Positions 49,658 through 60,993 of a DNA stretch of 64,000 nucleotides are shown piece by piece. Position 1 is the first letter of the stretch. Every line of letters starts with the position of its first letter. The stretch lies in the NCBI RefSeq assembly GCF_014191495.1, contig NZ_JACHWR010000002.1, positions 372,001 through 436,000 of the forward strand, read 5' to 3'. Source of the stretch: Nocardioides soli. Its GTDB lineage: Bacteria > Actinomycetota > Actinomycetes > Propionibacteriales > Nocardioidaceae. Below the pieces are notes generated by a model that ran no database searches, was not told the DNA's origin, and worked only from the letters and a program-made list of their open reading frames with translations. The position numbers and the translations under genes are program-made.

Positions 49658-51022
49658 GTGTCGTGGAAGGGGCTGGACGAGGTGCGAGCGCGCGGAGTGG
49701 CGGCGACGACGGTGGTCACGGTGGTGCTCGGGGTCACCGCCGGGGTCGCCGTCGCCGACGAGACCGCACCGAGCCGGCAGGAGGTCCGCGAGGCGCGTGC
49801 GACGGTGCGTGACCGGGCCGGCGACGTCGACGCGGTCCGGGCCCGCCTGGCGGCCGCCGGCGAGCGCATGGACCGGTCCTCGATCGCCGCCGCCCGCGCC
49901 GCGGAGGAGTTCAACGGTGCCCGCTGGCGGGCCCGGGAGGCCCGCAGCGCGGCCGCGGACGCCCGGGCGGAGGCCGCCGCCGCGCAGGCCGAGGCCGACC
50001 AGCAGCGCGCGGTCGTCCGCGACGCGGTCGTCACGTCGTACGAGCTCGCCCCCGAGGTGACCGCCCTCGCGGCCGTCGCGCGCAGCGACGGCATCGACGC
50101 CGTGCTGCAGCGCTCCGCCACGATGGCCAGCGCCACCGACGCCCTCGACGCCAACTACGACCGGCTCCGCACGGCCGCGACGGCGGCCGACGCGGCCCGA
50201 CAGCGGGCCGAGGAGGCGCGTGCCGAGGCCGTGCGAGCCATGGACCGGGCTCGGGAGGCGAAGCGCGCGGCTCGGCGGGCCGCCGACCTGGCCGCGGCCG
50301 AGACCCAGTCGATCGCCGCCGAGAAGGCGGACCTGATCGCCGAGCTCGCCGGCCTCCAGCACGTGAGCGTCCGGCTGGCGCAGCGCCGGCAGGCGGTGCT
50401 CGAGGTGCGCGCCGCCCGACGGGCCGCCCGCGCGGCCCGGCAGGACCAGGCCGCGACGCCGGCTCCCGCCCCGGCTCCCGCCCCGACCCCGACCCCGACG
50501 CCCACGCCGACCCCCACGCCGACGCCCACGCCGACGCCCACGCCCACCCCGGAGCCTCAGCCGACGGCGGAGAGCACGCCCGAGCCCACCCCCGCCGTCG
50601 AGCCCACTCCCGAGCCCACTCCCGAGCCCGAGGCCCAGCCCGCCCCGCCGGCGCCCGGCGCGGGCGCGCAGGCGGCGATCGCGTTCGCTCGGGCGCAGCT
50701 CGGCGACCCCTACCGCTGGGGCGCGGCGGGCCCGAACGCCTGGGACTGCTCGGGCCTGACTGCCGGAGCCTGGGCCGCCGGCGGGGTCTCGCTGCCGCAC
50801 TACTCGGTGGCCCAGTACGAGCAGTCGACGCCGATCGAGGCGAGCGAGCTCCAGCCGGGCGACCTGGTGTTCTGGGGCTCCGGCGGCAGCCCGTCGTCGA
50901 TCTACCACGTCGCGCTCTACGTCGGCGACGGCCGGATCATCCACGCCCCGCGCACCGGCCGGCCCGTGACCGAGGAGTCGATGTACGCCTGGACCGCGCC
51001 GACACTCTTCGCCCGTCCCTGA
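49658..51022 (+). CDS. Secreted NlpC/P60 peptidoglycan endopeptidase
   Basis: A 454-residue secreted protein: signal peptide ([20 protein letters not shown]), a long Ala-rich coiled coil (about residues 40-265), a Thr-Pro repeat linker (about 270-330) and a C-terminal NlpC/P60 domain. In the domain Cys364 in [11 protein letters not shown] and His in [10 protein letters not shown] form the catalytic pair, and RIIHAPR follows. It should cut peptide stems of the cell wall, like RipA. A GTG at 49682, after GGAAGGGG with nine-base spacing, is the alternative start. The TP linker at 50483-50551 is a microsatellite prone to length change. Confidence 0.9.
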   Translation: MSWKGLDEVRARGVAATTVVTVVLGVTAGVAVADETAPSRQEVREARATVRDRAGDVDAVRARLAAAGERMDRSSIAAARAAEEFNGARWRAREARSAAADARAEAAAAQAEADQQRAVVRDAVVTSYELAPEVTALAAVARSDGIDAVLQRSATMASATDALDANYDRLRTAATAADAARQRAEEARAEAVRAMDRAREAKRAARRAADLAAAETQSIAAEKADLIAELAGLQHVSVRLAQRRQAVLEVRAARRAARAARQDQAATPAPAPAPAPTPTPTPTPTPTPTPTPTPTPTPEPQPTAESTPEPTPAVEPTPEPTPEPEAQPAPPAPGAGAQAAIAFARAQLGDPYRWGAAGPNAWDCSGLTAGAWAAGGVSLPHYSVAQYEQSTPIEASELQPGDLVFWGSGGSPSSIYHVALYVGDGRIIHAPRTGRPVTEESMYAWTAPTLFARP

Positions 51023-51053
51023 CCCGGTGACGGGCATGGGGGAGGCTCGGGGC

Positions 51054-53051
51054 ATGGCCTCCGACACCGCCGCCCCGACCGACACCGCCCCGACCGCCGC
51101 CGTCGACACGGCGAATCCGCCCGAGGTCGACGTGCCCGCGCTGACGCGGCTGCTCGACGGCGCGTACGCCGACGTCCGCGACCTGGTGCGCGACAACCTC
51201 GCGACGTACGCCTCCGTGCTGGAGGAGGCCGACGAGCTCGGCATCGACGACTTCCGCGACCGGGTGCGCGAGGTCGTCCTGGAGCTGGCGGCGACCGGCC
51301 AGACCGCCCTCGGCCTCCCGGAGGAGTACGGCGGGGGCGGGGATCTCGGCGCCTCCGTCGCGGCGTTCGAGACGCTCGCCTTCGGCGACCTGTCGGTGCT
51401 CGTGAAGGTCGGCGTGCAGTTCGGGCTGTTCGGCGGCGCGATCCTCCAGCTCGGCACCGAGCGCCATCACGAGGCCTACCTCCGCGACATCGCGAGCGGC
51501 CGGCTGATGGGCTGCTTCGCGATGACCGAGACCGGCCACGGCTCCAACGTGCAGGCGCTCGGGACGGTCGCGACGTACGACGCCGACGCCCGGGAGTTCG
51601 TGATCACCACCGGTGGCGACCAGGCGCGCAAGGACTACATCGGCAACGCGGCGAGGCACGGCGAGCTGGCGGTCGTGTTCGCCCAGCTCGAGGTCGGTGG
51701 CCGCCGGGAGGGTGTGCACGCGTTCGTCGTGCCGATCCGGGTCGGCGGCGAGGTCGCTCCGGGCGTCCGTATCGAGGACGACGGCCGCAAGATGGGCCTC
51801 AACGGCGTCGACAACGGCCGGATCTGGTTCGACGACGTGCGGGTGCCGCGCGAGGCACTGCTCAACCGCTTCGCCGACGTGACGCCCGACGGCGCCTACG
51901 AGAGCCCGATCGAGAACCCCGATCGGCGCTTCTTCACCATGCTCGGCACCCTCGTGCAGGGCCGCGTGAGCGTGGGCGGCGCCGGCATCAACGCCGCCAA
52001 GGTGGCCCTCGCGATCGCGGTGAGGTACGCCGTGCGCCGCCGCCAGTTCGAGGCGACGCCCGGGGCCGAGGAGCAGCTACTGCTCGACTACGGCCTGCAC
52101 CAGCGCCGGTTGCTGCCGCTGGTCGCCCGTACCTACGCGCTGCACTTCGCCCAGGACGTCGTACGCACGCAGCTGCACGAGGTCTTCTCGGCCGCTCCGG
52201 AAGCCGGGTCGGGTGAGGCGGCCCGCCGCGAGCTCGAGGCCCGCGCAGCCGGCACCAAGGCCATCGGCACCTGGCACACGACCCGGACCATCCAGGAGTG
52301 CCGCGAGGCGTGCGGCGGCGCCGGCTACCTGGCGGTGAACCGGTTCGCGGCCCTGAAGGCCGACACCGACGTCTTCACGACGTTCGAGGGCGACAACCAC
52401 GTGCTGCTGCAGCTCGTGGCGAAGGGGCTGCTGACCGACTACGCCAGCGAGTTCGAGGACCTCGACCAGCTGGGGATGGTCCGCTTCGTCGCCGGCCTCG
52501 CGGTCGAGACCGTCATCGAGAAGACATCGGTGCACAAGCTGCTGGAGCGGGTGCGCGACCTGCTGCCCGGCGGCGACGAGTGGGACCAGGAGGCGGGGCT
52601 GCTCGACTCGGAGTACCAGCTCGCGATGCTGCGCTTCCGCGAGGAGCACATGCTGGCCGGGGTCGCCCGCCGCCTCAAGCGCGGCGTCGACCAGGGACTC
52701 GACCCGGGTGCCGTGTTCTCCGAGGCGCAGGACCACGTCGTCGGCGCCGCTCGCGCGCACGTGGAGCGGCTCGTGCTGGAGGCGTTCGTCGACCGGATGC
52801 GGGCGCTGCCCGACGACACCCCCGAGGGCAACCGGGTCGCCCTGGGCCTCCTGTGCGACCTCTTCGCGCTGTCGACGATCGAGGCCGACCGCGCGTGGTT
52901 CATGGAGCACGGCCGCCTGTCGGTGCAGCGGTCGAAGGCGATCACCCGCGAGGTCAACCGGCACTGCCGACTGCTGCGACCGGTCGCCGTCGACCTGGTC
53001 GACGCCTGGGGCATACCGGCGCAGATGCTGCGCGCCCCGGACCTGATCTGA
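51054..53051 (+). CDS. Acyl-CoA oxidase/dehydrogenase (ACOX-like, large)
   Basis: A 665-residue protein of the acyl-CoA oxidase branch. CFAMTETGHGSNVQALGTVA, MGLNGVDNGRIWFDDVRVPR and CREACGGAGYLAVNRFAALK plus FTTFEGDNHVLLQLVAKGLL are ACOX signatures; the Glu in FEGDN is the expected catalytic base. The length and C-terminal domain also match ACOX. It would form trans-2-enoyl-CoA with electrons going to oxygen or to an acceptor. The ATG follows GGAGG; two earlier start codons were judged less likely. It is outside the two catabolic operons above. Confidence 0.88.
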   Translation: MASDTAAPTDTAPTAAVDTANPPEVDVPALTRLLDGAYADVRDLVRDNLATYASVLEEADELGIDDFRDRVREVVLELAATGQTALGLPEEYGGGGDLGASVAAFETLAFGDLSVLVKVGVQFGLFGGAILQLGTERHHEAYLRDIASGRLMGCFAMTETGHGSNVQALGTVATYDADAREFVITTGGDQARKDYIGNAARHGELAVVFAQLEVGGRREGVHAFVVPIRVGGEVAPGVRIEDDGRKMGLNGVDNGRIWFDDVRVPREALLNRFADVTPDGAYESPIENPDRRFFTMLGTLVQGRVSVGGAGINAAKVALAIAVRYAVRRRQFEATPGAEEQLLLDYGLHQRRLLPLVARTYALHFAQDVVRTQLHEVFSAAPEAGSGEAARRELEARAAGTKAIGTWHTTRTIQECREACGGAGYLAVNRFAALKADTDVFTTFEGDNHVLLQLVAKGLLTDYASEFEDLDQLGMVRFVAGLAVETVIEKTSVHKLLERVRDLLPGGDEWDQEAGLLDSEYQLAMLRFREEHMLAGVARRLKRGVDQGLDPGAVFSEAQDHVVGAARAHVERLVLEAFVDRMRALPDDTPEGNRVALGLLCDLFALSTIEADRAWFMEHGRLSVQRSKAITREVNRHCRLLRPVAVDLVDAWGIPAQMLRAPDLI

Positions 53052-53055
53052 AAGC

Positions 53056-53127
53056 CGAGTCGGCGCCAGATTGCAGCCTGAGCTGAGATCTGGCGCCGAC
53101 TCGGGTGAAATCTGGCGCCGACTCGGC
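53056..53127. repeat. Three-copy inverted repeat between convergent genes
   Basis: CCGAGTCGGCGCCAGAT at 53056-53072 is followed by two inverted copies, ATCTGGCGCCGACTCGG at 53089-53105 and 53111-53127. Each copy also contains the symmetric core GGCGCC. It lies between the convergent acyl-CoA oxidase-like and ppa genes, so bidirectional termination is plausible. The second inverted copy could form alternative stems. Confidence 0.75.
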
Positions 53128-53134
53128 GGGCGGG

Positions 53135-53641
53135 TCAGTGACCCTCGGTCTTGAACCGCTCGAACGAGGCGTTGACCTCGGTCTCGGCCTCGGTGCGGCC
53201 GACCCACTCGGCGCCCTCGACGGACTTGCCGGGCTCGAGGTCCTTGTAGACCTCGAAGAAGTGCTGGATCTCGAGGCGGTCGAACTTCGACACGTGGGAG
53301 ATGTCGCGCAGGTGCTCCAGGCGCGGGTCGGTCGCGGGGACGCAGAGGACCTTGTCGTCGCCGCCGGCCTCGTCGGTCATCCGGAACATGCCGATCGCGC
53401 GGCAGCGGATCAGGCAGCCGGGGAAGGTGGGCTCCTGGAGGATCACGAGCGCGTCGAGCGGGTCGCCGTCCAGGCCCAGGGTGTTCTCGATGTAGCCGTA
53501 GTCGGCGGGGTACTGCGTCGAGGTGAAGAGCGTCCGGTCGAGGCGGATCCGGCCGGACTCGTGGTCGACCTCGTACTTGTTCCGCTGCCCCTTGGGGATC
53601 TCCACCAGCACGTCGAACTCGAGCACGTCTTCCTCCGCCAT
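53135..53641 (-). CDS. ppa: Inorganic pyrophosphatase
   Basis: A 168-residue family I pyrophosphatase: [40 protein letters not shown] (metal-binding Asp cluster) and [13 protein letters not shown] are all family signatures. It hydrolyses PPi to drive biosynthesis in the cytoplasm. The ATG at 53641 is preferred over one six codons earlier because it aligns with the normal N-terminus. Its position beside dacB, tilS, hpt and ftsH is conserved in related actinobacteria. Confidence 0.94.
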   Translation of the reverse strand: MAEEDVLEFDVLVEIPKGQRNKYEVDHESGRIRLDRTLFTSTQYPADYGYIENTLGLDGDPLDALVILQEPTFPGCLIRCRAIGMFRMTDEAGGDDKVLCVPATDPRLEHLRDISHVSKFDRLEIQHFFEVYKDLEPGKSVEGAEWVGRTEAETEVNASFERFKTEGH

Positions 53642-53727
53642 CAGCTGCGTCCGGGCCACCCCTGCATGGGGTCGGGGTCAGTCTCGCGCACAATGTCCGC
53701 AAACGTGGAGTCGGGAAGGGGCGGACC

Positions 53728-55137
53728 GTGGGGAGAAGTGACGCACGCCACGGCTCCCGGCTCGGGTTCTGGCTTCCCGTGCTGCTCGTCGTCGCGCTGC
53801 TTGCCGGCGCCGGTACGGCGTACTGGCTCGACCGCGACCGGCCGGACCCCCACGAGGAGCCCGCCGCGGTGGCGCCGCCCAGCGGGCTGGAGCTGCCGCC
53901 GCTGGCCGACCCGAGCCCGGTCGCGGCGCCCGCCGCCGGCGTCGCCGATCCCCGCAAGGTACGCCGGGCCGTCGCACGGCTGCTGCGCGACGACGACCTC
54001 GGACCGCACGTGCTCGCCGCCGTCGCGGGCCTCGACGGCATGCCCCTCTTCGCCAAGGGGCGCGGCACCGCGATCCCGGCCTCGACGCTCAAGCTGCTCA
54101 CCTCGGCGGCCGCGCTCGAGACGATGGGGCCGGAGCAGACGTTCGCGACGACGGTGGTCGCCCCGAGCCGGCGCCGGATCGTGCTGGTCGGCGGCGGTGA
54201 CCCGCTGCTGGCCTCGAAGCGGCCCGGCAAGGACGCCTACCCCCGGGTCGCCGACGTCGTCACCCTCGCCAAGGACACCGCCGCCCGGCTCCTCGCCCGC
54301 GGTACGACGCGGGTGCGGGTCGGGTACGACGCGACCCTGTTCACCGGGCCGGACGTCAGCCCGCACTGGCCCGACTCCTACGTGCCCGACCAGGTGGTCG
54401 CGCCGATCCAGTCGCTGTGGGTCGACGAGGGGCGCCCCGCGAGCGGCTACGGCCGGGTCGAGGACCCCGCCCAGACCGCCGCCACTGCGTTCGGCGCGGC
54501 GCTCGCCCGCGCCGGGGTCGAGGTCGTCGGCGTCCCCGAGCCCCGGGAGGCCGGGGTCGGCGACGAGGAGCTCGCCCGGGTCAGCAGCCCGCCGCTCGGG
54601 CAGATCGTCGAGCACACCGTGGCGACCAGCGACAACGAGGCCGCCGAAGTGCTGGCCCGCCAGACCGCCCTCGCGACCGGGGCGCCCGCGACCTTCGCCG
54701 GCGGGGCGGGCGCCGTGCTCGACACGGTCGCCGCGCTCGGCGTACCCACCGAGGGCGCCGAGGTGTACGACGGCAGCGGGCTCTCGCGCGACAACCTGCT
54801 CGACCCCGAGACGCTCACCGGGCTGCTGGACGTCGCCGCCGCGCCGGAGCATCCCGAGCTGCGCACGGTGCTCACCGGGCTGCCGGTCGCCGGGTTCAAC
54901 GGGTCGCTGACCCAGCGGTTCACCCAGGACGCCGACGCCGCCGGGCGCGGTGCCGTGCGCGCCAAGACCGGCACGCTCACCGGAGTGAGCGGGCTGGCCG
55001 GCACCGTCACCGACCGCACGGGCACGCCGATGGTCTTCGCGTTCCTCTCCGACCGGATCGACCCGGTCGACACCCTCGACGCCCGCGCCGCCCTCGACCA
55101 GATCACCTCCGCGCTGGCCGGTTGCCGGTGCTCGTGA
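53728..55137 (+). CDS. dacB: D-alanyl-D-alanine carboxypeptidase/endopeptidase (PBP4)
   Basis: A 469-residue class C penicillin-binding protein. A membrane segment near residues 13-32 anchors it. Active-site motifs are Ser119-T-L-Lys122 (ASTLK), Ser301-Asp-Asn303 and KTG at 413-415 (AKTGTLTG). It should trim or cross-cut D-Ala peptides of peptidoglycan outside the cytoplasmic membrane. The GTG start has a convincing AAGGGG upstream. It is divergent from ppa and close to the DUF2342/tilS genes as in other Nocardioides-type genomes. Confidence 0.92.
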   Translation: MGRSDARHGSRLGFWLPVLLVVALLAGAGTAYWLDRDRPDPHEEPAAVAPPSGLELPPLADPSPVAAPAAGVADPRKVRRAVARLLRDDDLGPHVLAAVAGLDGMPLFAKGRGTAIPASTLKLLTSAAALETMGPEQTFATTVVAPSRRRIVLVGGGDPLLASKRPGKDAYPRVADVVTLAKDTAARLLARGTTRVRVGYDATLFTGPDVSPHWPDSYVPDQVVAPIQSLWVDEGRPASGYGRVEDPAQTAATAFGAALARAGVEVVGVPEPREAGVGDEELARVSSPPLGQIVEHTVATSDNEAAEVLARQTALATGAPATFAGGAGAVLDTVAALGVPTEGAEVYDGSGLSRDNLLDPETLTGLLDVAAAPEHPELRTVLTGLPVAGFNGSLTQRFTQDADAAGRGAVRAKTGTLTGVSGLAGTVTDRTGTPMVFAFLSDRIDPVDTLDARAALDQITSALAGCRCS

Positions 55138-55197
55138 CCGGCTCGTGAGTCCCGGCGACCGGCGGCGTCCGTTGGCCGGCACGGGTACCTTCGGCAC

Positions 55198-56265
55198 ATG
55201 ACAGAGCGGCCCCCGAGCATGGTCGACTGGGACCTCGCGGTCACGGTCGGCAGCCGGCTGGCCGGCAAGAGCCCGTCGATGAGTCCCCAGGACGCCGCGG
55301 CGGTGGTCGCCGAGCTGCGCGCCGGTGCGGCCCGGTCGACCGGACTCGTGCGCGACTTCACCGGGCTCGCGGCGCCCGAGAACACCGCGCCGGTGGTGGT
55401 CGTCGACCGGACCGGTTGGGTGCGGGCCAACGCCGACGGCTTCGCGACCGTGCTCGCGCCCGTGGTCGAGAAGATGGCCAGCAAGTCGACCGGTAAGTCC
55501 GGCAAGCCCGGCAACTCCGGGCAGTCGAAGATCGCCCACGCCGTCGGCTCACGGGTGACCGGCGTCGAGGTCGGCGGCCTGCTCGGCTTCCTGGCCGGCA
55601 AGGTGCTCGGCCAGTTCGACCCCTTCTATCCACCCGCGGGGCGGCTGCTGCTGGTGGCGCCGAACATCGTGCACGTGGAGCGCGAGCTCGGCGTCGCGCC
55701 GCACGACTTCCGGCTCTGGGTCTGTCTGCACGAGGAGACCCACCGGGTGCAGTTCACCGCGGTGCCGTGGCTGGGCGACCACCTGCTCGCCCAGATGCAC
55801 GCCATCGCCGACTCGCTCGAGCCCTCCGGCCTCCTCGACGACGGCTTCCAGCGGGTGATCGAGTCGCTCAAGGACGGCTCCCGTGGCGGCAACCTGATCG
55901 AGGCGGTCAGCACGCCCGAGCAGCGGGAGATCATCGACCGCGTCACCGGCGTGATGTCGTTGCTCGAGGGCCACGCCGACGTCGTCATGGACGGCGTCGG
56001 GCCCCGGGTGATCCCGACCGTCAGGGACATCCGCAAGCGCTTCAACAAGCGGCGCCAGGGCGTCGGCGTCCTCGACCGGACGCTGCGCCGGGTGCTCGGG
56101 CTCGACGCCAAGATGGCGCAGTACCGCGACGGCGCGAAGTTCGTCCGCACCATCGTCGACAAGGCCGGCATGGCCGAGTTCAACGCGATCTGGGAGCGCC
56201 CCGAGAACCTGCCCTCCAAGGCCGAGATCGGCGACCCGACCGCCTGGATCTCGCGCGTGCTGTGA
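55198..56265 (+). CDS. Zinc-dependent metalloprotease-like protein (DUF2342)
   Basis: A 355-residue protein of the DUF2342 family, sometimes named as F420-biosynthesis-associated. His178 begins HEETH, the zincin motif, with Glu as catalytic base, and a third ligand is expected in the GHADVVMD stretch (about residue 258). The family is near-exclusive to actinobacteria and its substrate is unknown. The stop overlaps the tilS GTG start (GTGA), so translation is coupled. An N-terminal hydrophobic start is absent, suggesting a cytoplasmic protein. Confidence 0.85.
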   Translation: MTERPPSMVDWDLAVTVGSRLAGKSPSMSPQDAAAVVAELRAGAARSTGLVRDFTGLAAPENTAPVVVVDRTGWVRANADGFATVLAPVVEKMASKSTGKSGKPGNSGQSKIAHAVGSRVTGVEVGGLLGFLAGKVLGQFDPFYPPAGRLLLVAPNIVHVERELGVAPHDFRLWVCLHEETHRVQFTAVPWLGDHLLAQMHAIADSLEPSGLLDDGFQRVIESLKDGSRGGNLIEAVSTPEQREIIDRVTGVMSLLEGHADVVMDGVGPRVIPTVRDIRKRFNKRRQGVGVLDRTLRRVLGLDAKMAQYRDGAKFVRTIVDKAGMAEFNAIWERPENLPSKAEIGDPTAWISRVL

Positions 56266-57239
56266 CCCTCCATCCCGCCGTCGCCGCCGTCCGCCGCGGC
56301 GTACGCCGGGCGCTCGGCGACGTCGAGCCCGGGCGCACCGTCGTGGTCGCCTGCTCGGGCGGGCCCGACTCCACCGCGCTGCTGGCCGCCACGGTCTTCG
56401 AGGGGCGCAAGGCGGGCTGGCACGTCGTCGGCGTCACCGTCGACCACGCCCTGCAGGAGGGGTCCGCCGAGCGGGCCGCCGCCGTCGTCGCCCGGATGGC
56501 CGGGATCGGCGCCGCCGAGACCGTCACCGCGCGGGTGGTCGTCGAGGGCGCCGGACTCGGGCCGGAGGCCGCCGCCCGACGGGCTCGGTACGCCGTGCTG
56601 GAGGAGGTCGGCACCCGCTTCGATGCGGCCGCCGTGCTGCTCGGCCACACCCGCGACGACCAGGCCGAGACCGTGCTGCTCGGGCTGGCCCGGGGGTCCG
56701 GGGGCCGGTCGCTGGCGGGCATGCGCCGCCGCTACGACCGCTTCGTGCGGCCGCTGCTCGATGTCGGGCGCGCCGACACTGTCACCGCCTGCCTCGTCGA
56801 GGGCCACGACACCTGGGACGACCCGCACAACCGTGACCCCGCCTACGCCCGCGTACGGGTGCGGCGCACGGTGCTCCCGATGCTCGAGGAGCAGCTCGGT
56901 CCCGGCGTCGCGGAGACCCTCGCCCGCACCGCCGACCAGCTCCGCACCGACATGGATTACCTCGACGACCTCGCCGAGACGGCGTACGCCGGGCTGCGCG
57001 GCGCCGACGGCAGCCTGCCGGTCCCGGCGACCGCCGCCCTCCCCGATGCGGTCCGCCGGCGGGTGCTCCGGCTGGCCGCGCTCGCCGCCGGCTCACCGGG
57101 CTCGGAGCTCTTCCACGAGCACGTCCTCGCGATGGACGCCCTGCTCACCGACTGGCACGGCCAGCGCTGGGTCGACCTCCCCGGGCCGGTCCGCTGCTCC
57201 CGGGCCGACGGGGTGCTCCGGTTCGAGCCGGGCCGCTGA
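56262..57239 (+). CDS. tilS: tRNA(Ile)-lysidine synthetase
   Basis: A 325-residue N-type ATP pyrophosphatase. SGGPDS at 32-37 is the PP-loop, and [20 protein letters not shown] is the HxxxDxxET-type second signature. It converts C34 of the CAU anticodon of tRNA-Ile2 to lysidine, so AUA is read. The GTG start overlaps the preceding stop. Length is short compared with E. coli TilS but normal for actinobacteria, which lack part of the C-terminal domain. Confidence 0.9.
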   Translation: MTLHPAVAAVRRGVRRALGDVEPGRTVVVACSGGPDSTALLAATVFEGRKAGWHVVGVTVDHALQEGSAERAAAVVARMAGIGAAETVTARVVVEGAGLGPEAAARRARYAVLEEVGTRFDAAAVLLGHTRDDQAETVLLGLARGSGGRSLAGMRRRYDRFVRPLLDVGRADTVTACLVEGHDTWDDPHNRDPAYARVRVRRTVLPMLEEQLGPGVAETLARTADQLRTDMDYLDDLAETAYAGLRGADGSLPVPATAALPDAVRRRVLRLAALAAGSPGSELFHEHVLAMDALLTDWHGQRWVDLPGPVRCSRADGVLRFEPGR

Positions 57240-57288
57240 GTGCCGACCCCTGGCGCGGGCGTCATCTCGATCACTTAGTCTCTGGCCC

Positions 57289-57840
57289 ATGGACGCAGCC
57301 GACGTGCAGGACGACCTGGTCAACGTTCTCTTCACCGAGGAGCAGATCCACGCTCGGCTGAAGGAGCTGGCCGCCCAGATCGAGGCCGACTACGAGGGCC
57401 AGGACCTGCTGATCGTCGGCGTCCTGCGCGGCGCGGTGATGGTCATGGCCGACCTGGCCCGCAGCTTCGGCCGGCACCTGGAGATGGACTGGATGGCGGT
57501 CACGTCGTACGGCTCCGGCACCAAGTCCAGCGGCGTCGTGCGGATCCTCAAGGACCTCGACACCGACATCTCCGGGCGGCACGTCGTCATCGTCGACGAG
57601 ATCATCGACACCGGCCTCACGCTCTCCTGGCTGACCTCGAACCTCGCCTCGCGCAGCCCCGCGAGCGTCGAGATCTGCACGCTGCTGCGCAAGCCCGAGG
57701 CGCTGACCATGCCCGTCGACGTCAAGTACGTCGGCTGGGACATCCCCAACGAGTTCGTGGTCGGCTACGGCCTCGACTACCGGGAGCGCTACCGCAACCT
57801 GCGTGACATCGGGACGCTCGCGCCGCACGTGTACTCGTAG
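57289..57840 (+). CDS. hpt: Hypoxanthine phosphoribosyltransferase
   Basis: A 183-residue type I phosphoribosyltransferase. [17 protein letters not shown] is the PRPP-binding signature with its acidic pair, and [20 protein letters not shown] + APHVYS is the family C-terminus. It salvages hypoxanthine and guanine to IMP and GMP. The ATG has no strong Shine-Dalgarno site, and the gene lies 49 bases after tilS. Its last 93 bases recur, almost unchanged, at 57905-57997. Confidence 0.93.
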   Translation: MDAADVQDDLVNVLFTEEQIHARLKELAAQIEADYEGQDLLIVGVLRGAVMVMADLARSFGRHLEMDWMAVTSYGSGTKSSGVVRILKDLDTDISGRHVVIVDEIIDTGLTLSWLTSNLASRSPASVEICTLLRKPEALTMPVDVKYVGWDIPNEFVVGYGLDYRERYRNLRDIGTLAPHVYS

Positions 57841-57871
57841 GCCGAGGCGTCAGACGGACAGCGGGCGTCAG

Positions 57872-57998
57872 GTACGTCGGCTGGGACGCTGAGCACCTGC
57901 CGGGCAACGAGTTCGTGGTCGGCTACGGCCTCGACTACCGGGAGCGCTACCGCAACCTGCGTGACATCGGGACGCTCGCGCCGCACGTGTACTCGTAA
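57872..57998 (+). pseudogene. Partial duplicate of the hpt 3' end
   Basis: From GGTACGTCGGCTGGGAC at 57871 onwards the sequence repeats the end of hpt: 93 bases are identical to 57747-57839, preceded by a 16-base match that is offset by a 12-base insertion. Read in frame it encodes [20 protein letters not shown] and the same C-terminus to a TAA. There is no start codon or ribosome site. The gap continues to 58154 and otherwise contains the ftsH leader with a possible TTGACG at 58066. Confidence 0.8.
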
Positions 57999-58154
57999 AC
58001 AGCGCCCGTCTCATTCGGCTCGCCTCCGGATGCGTCCGGCCGGCCGATTCCTGCGACAATGCTGATTGACGAAGGTGTGTACCGTCGTCAGTTCAGTTGA
58101 GCGTCCACGCGGCTACCGTGCCGCCGGGCGGCCAGGTCGTGTCGAGAGAAGCCT

Positions 58155-60209
<2,055 letters not shown>

Positions 60210-60216
60210 GCCGCCG

Positions 60217-60831
60217 ATGACCGACTCGATCCGCCCCGACGTCCGCCGTCTCGACGAGATCCCGCAGTTCGACCACTCCCGTGCCGAGGCCGCCGTACGC
60301 GAGCTCCTGATCGCCATCGGGGAGGACCCCGACCGCGAGGGCCTGCTCGAGACGCCGGCCCGGGTGGCGCGCGCGTACGCCGAGCTCACCGCGGGCCTGC
60401 GGATGGCCCCCGAGGACGTGCTGACCACGACGTTCGACATCGGCCACGACGAGATGGTGATGGTCCGCGACATCGAGCTCTGGTCGATGTGCGAGCACCA
60501 CCTGGTGCCCTTCACCGGCGTCGCCCACGTCGGCTACATCCCCGCCGAGAGCGGCAAGATCACCGGGCTGTCCAAGCTGGCCCGGCTGGTCGACGTGTAC
60601 GCGAAGCGCCCCCAGGTGCAGGAGCGGCTCACCACGCAGGTCGCCGACGCGCTCATGGACATCCTCGAGGCGCGCGGCGTGATCGTGGTGATCGAGGCCG
60701 AGCACCTCTGCATGACGATGCGCGGGGTGAAGAAGGCCGGCGCCCGCACCATCACCTCCGCCGTCCGCGGCACGATGCTCTCGAACGCCACCACCCGCGC
60801 GGAGGCGATGGCGCTGATCCATCGCCGGTGA
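60217..60831 (+). CDS. folE: GTP cyclohydrolase I
   Basis: A 204-residue type I GTP cyclohydrolase. Cys92, His95 (within [11 protein letters not shown]) and Cys165 (HLCMTMRG) are the zinc ligands, and [13 protein letters not shown] is the subunit-contact signature. It opens GTP to dihydroneopterin triphosphate, the first step of folate synthesis. The ATG follows the ftsH stop by seven bases and excludes a Pro-rich extension. The repeat at 60839 lies between it and folP. Confidence 0.94.
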   Translation: MTDSIRPDVRRLDEIPQFDHSRAEAAVRELLIAIGEDPDREGLLETPARVARAYAELTAGLRMAPEDVLTTTFDIGHDEMVMVRDIELWSMCEHHLVPFTGVAHVGYIPAESGKITGLSKLARLVDVYAKRPQVQERLTTQVADALMDILEARGVIVVIEAEHLCMTMRGVKKAGARTITSAVRGTMLSNATTRAEAMALIHRR

Positions 60832-60838
60832 GGTGTGT

Positions 60839-60930
60839 GGTGCGGGTTTCGGCTGCTGACCGCCGAACCCCGCACGACACGCCGTACCCCACCGGCGTGT
60901 CGCGTGGGTTTCGGCTGCTGACAGCCGGAA
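60839..60930. repeat. Inverted-repeat element between folE and folP
   Basis: GGTTTCGGCTGCTGAC occurs twice as direct copies (60845-60860 and 60908-60923). The first pairs with CCGAACCCCGCAC to make one hairpin, and CGACACGCCG/CGGCGTGTCG (60874-60902) makes a second. The same unit, inverted, is at 31939-31981 (and in a variant at 32002-32022). It lies within an apparent operon, so internal RNA structure or mRNA processing is possible. Confidence 0.75.
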
Positions 60931-60993
60931 CCCCGCCCGCCGGCACGGAGGCCGCTGGACCCGCCCGGAGCGGTCGGCACTAGCCTCGTGGGC

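Noticed and set aside
57841..58154. A second functional hpt gene
   Set aside because: Only the last quarter of the gene is present, in a different frame with no start.
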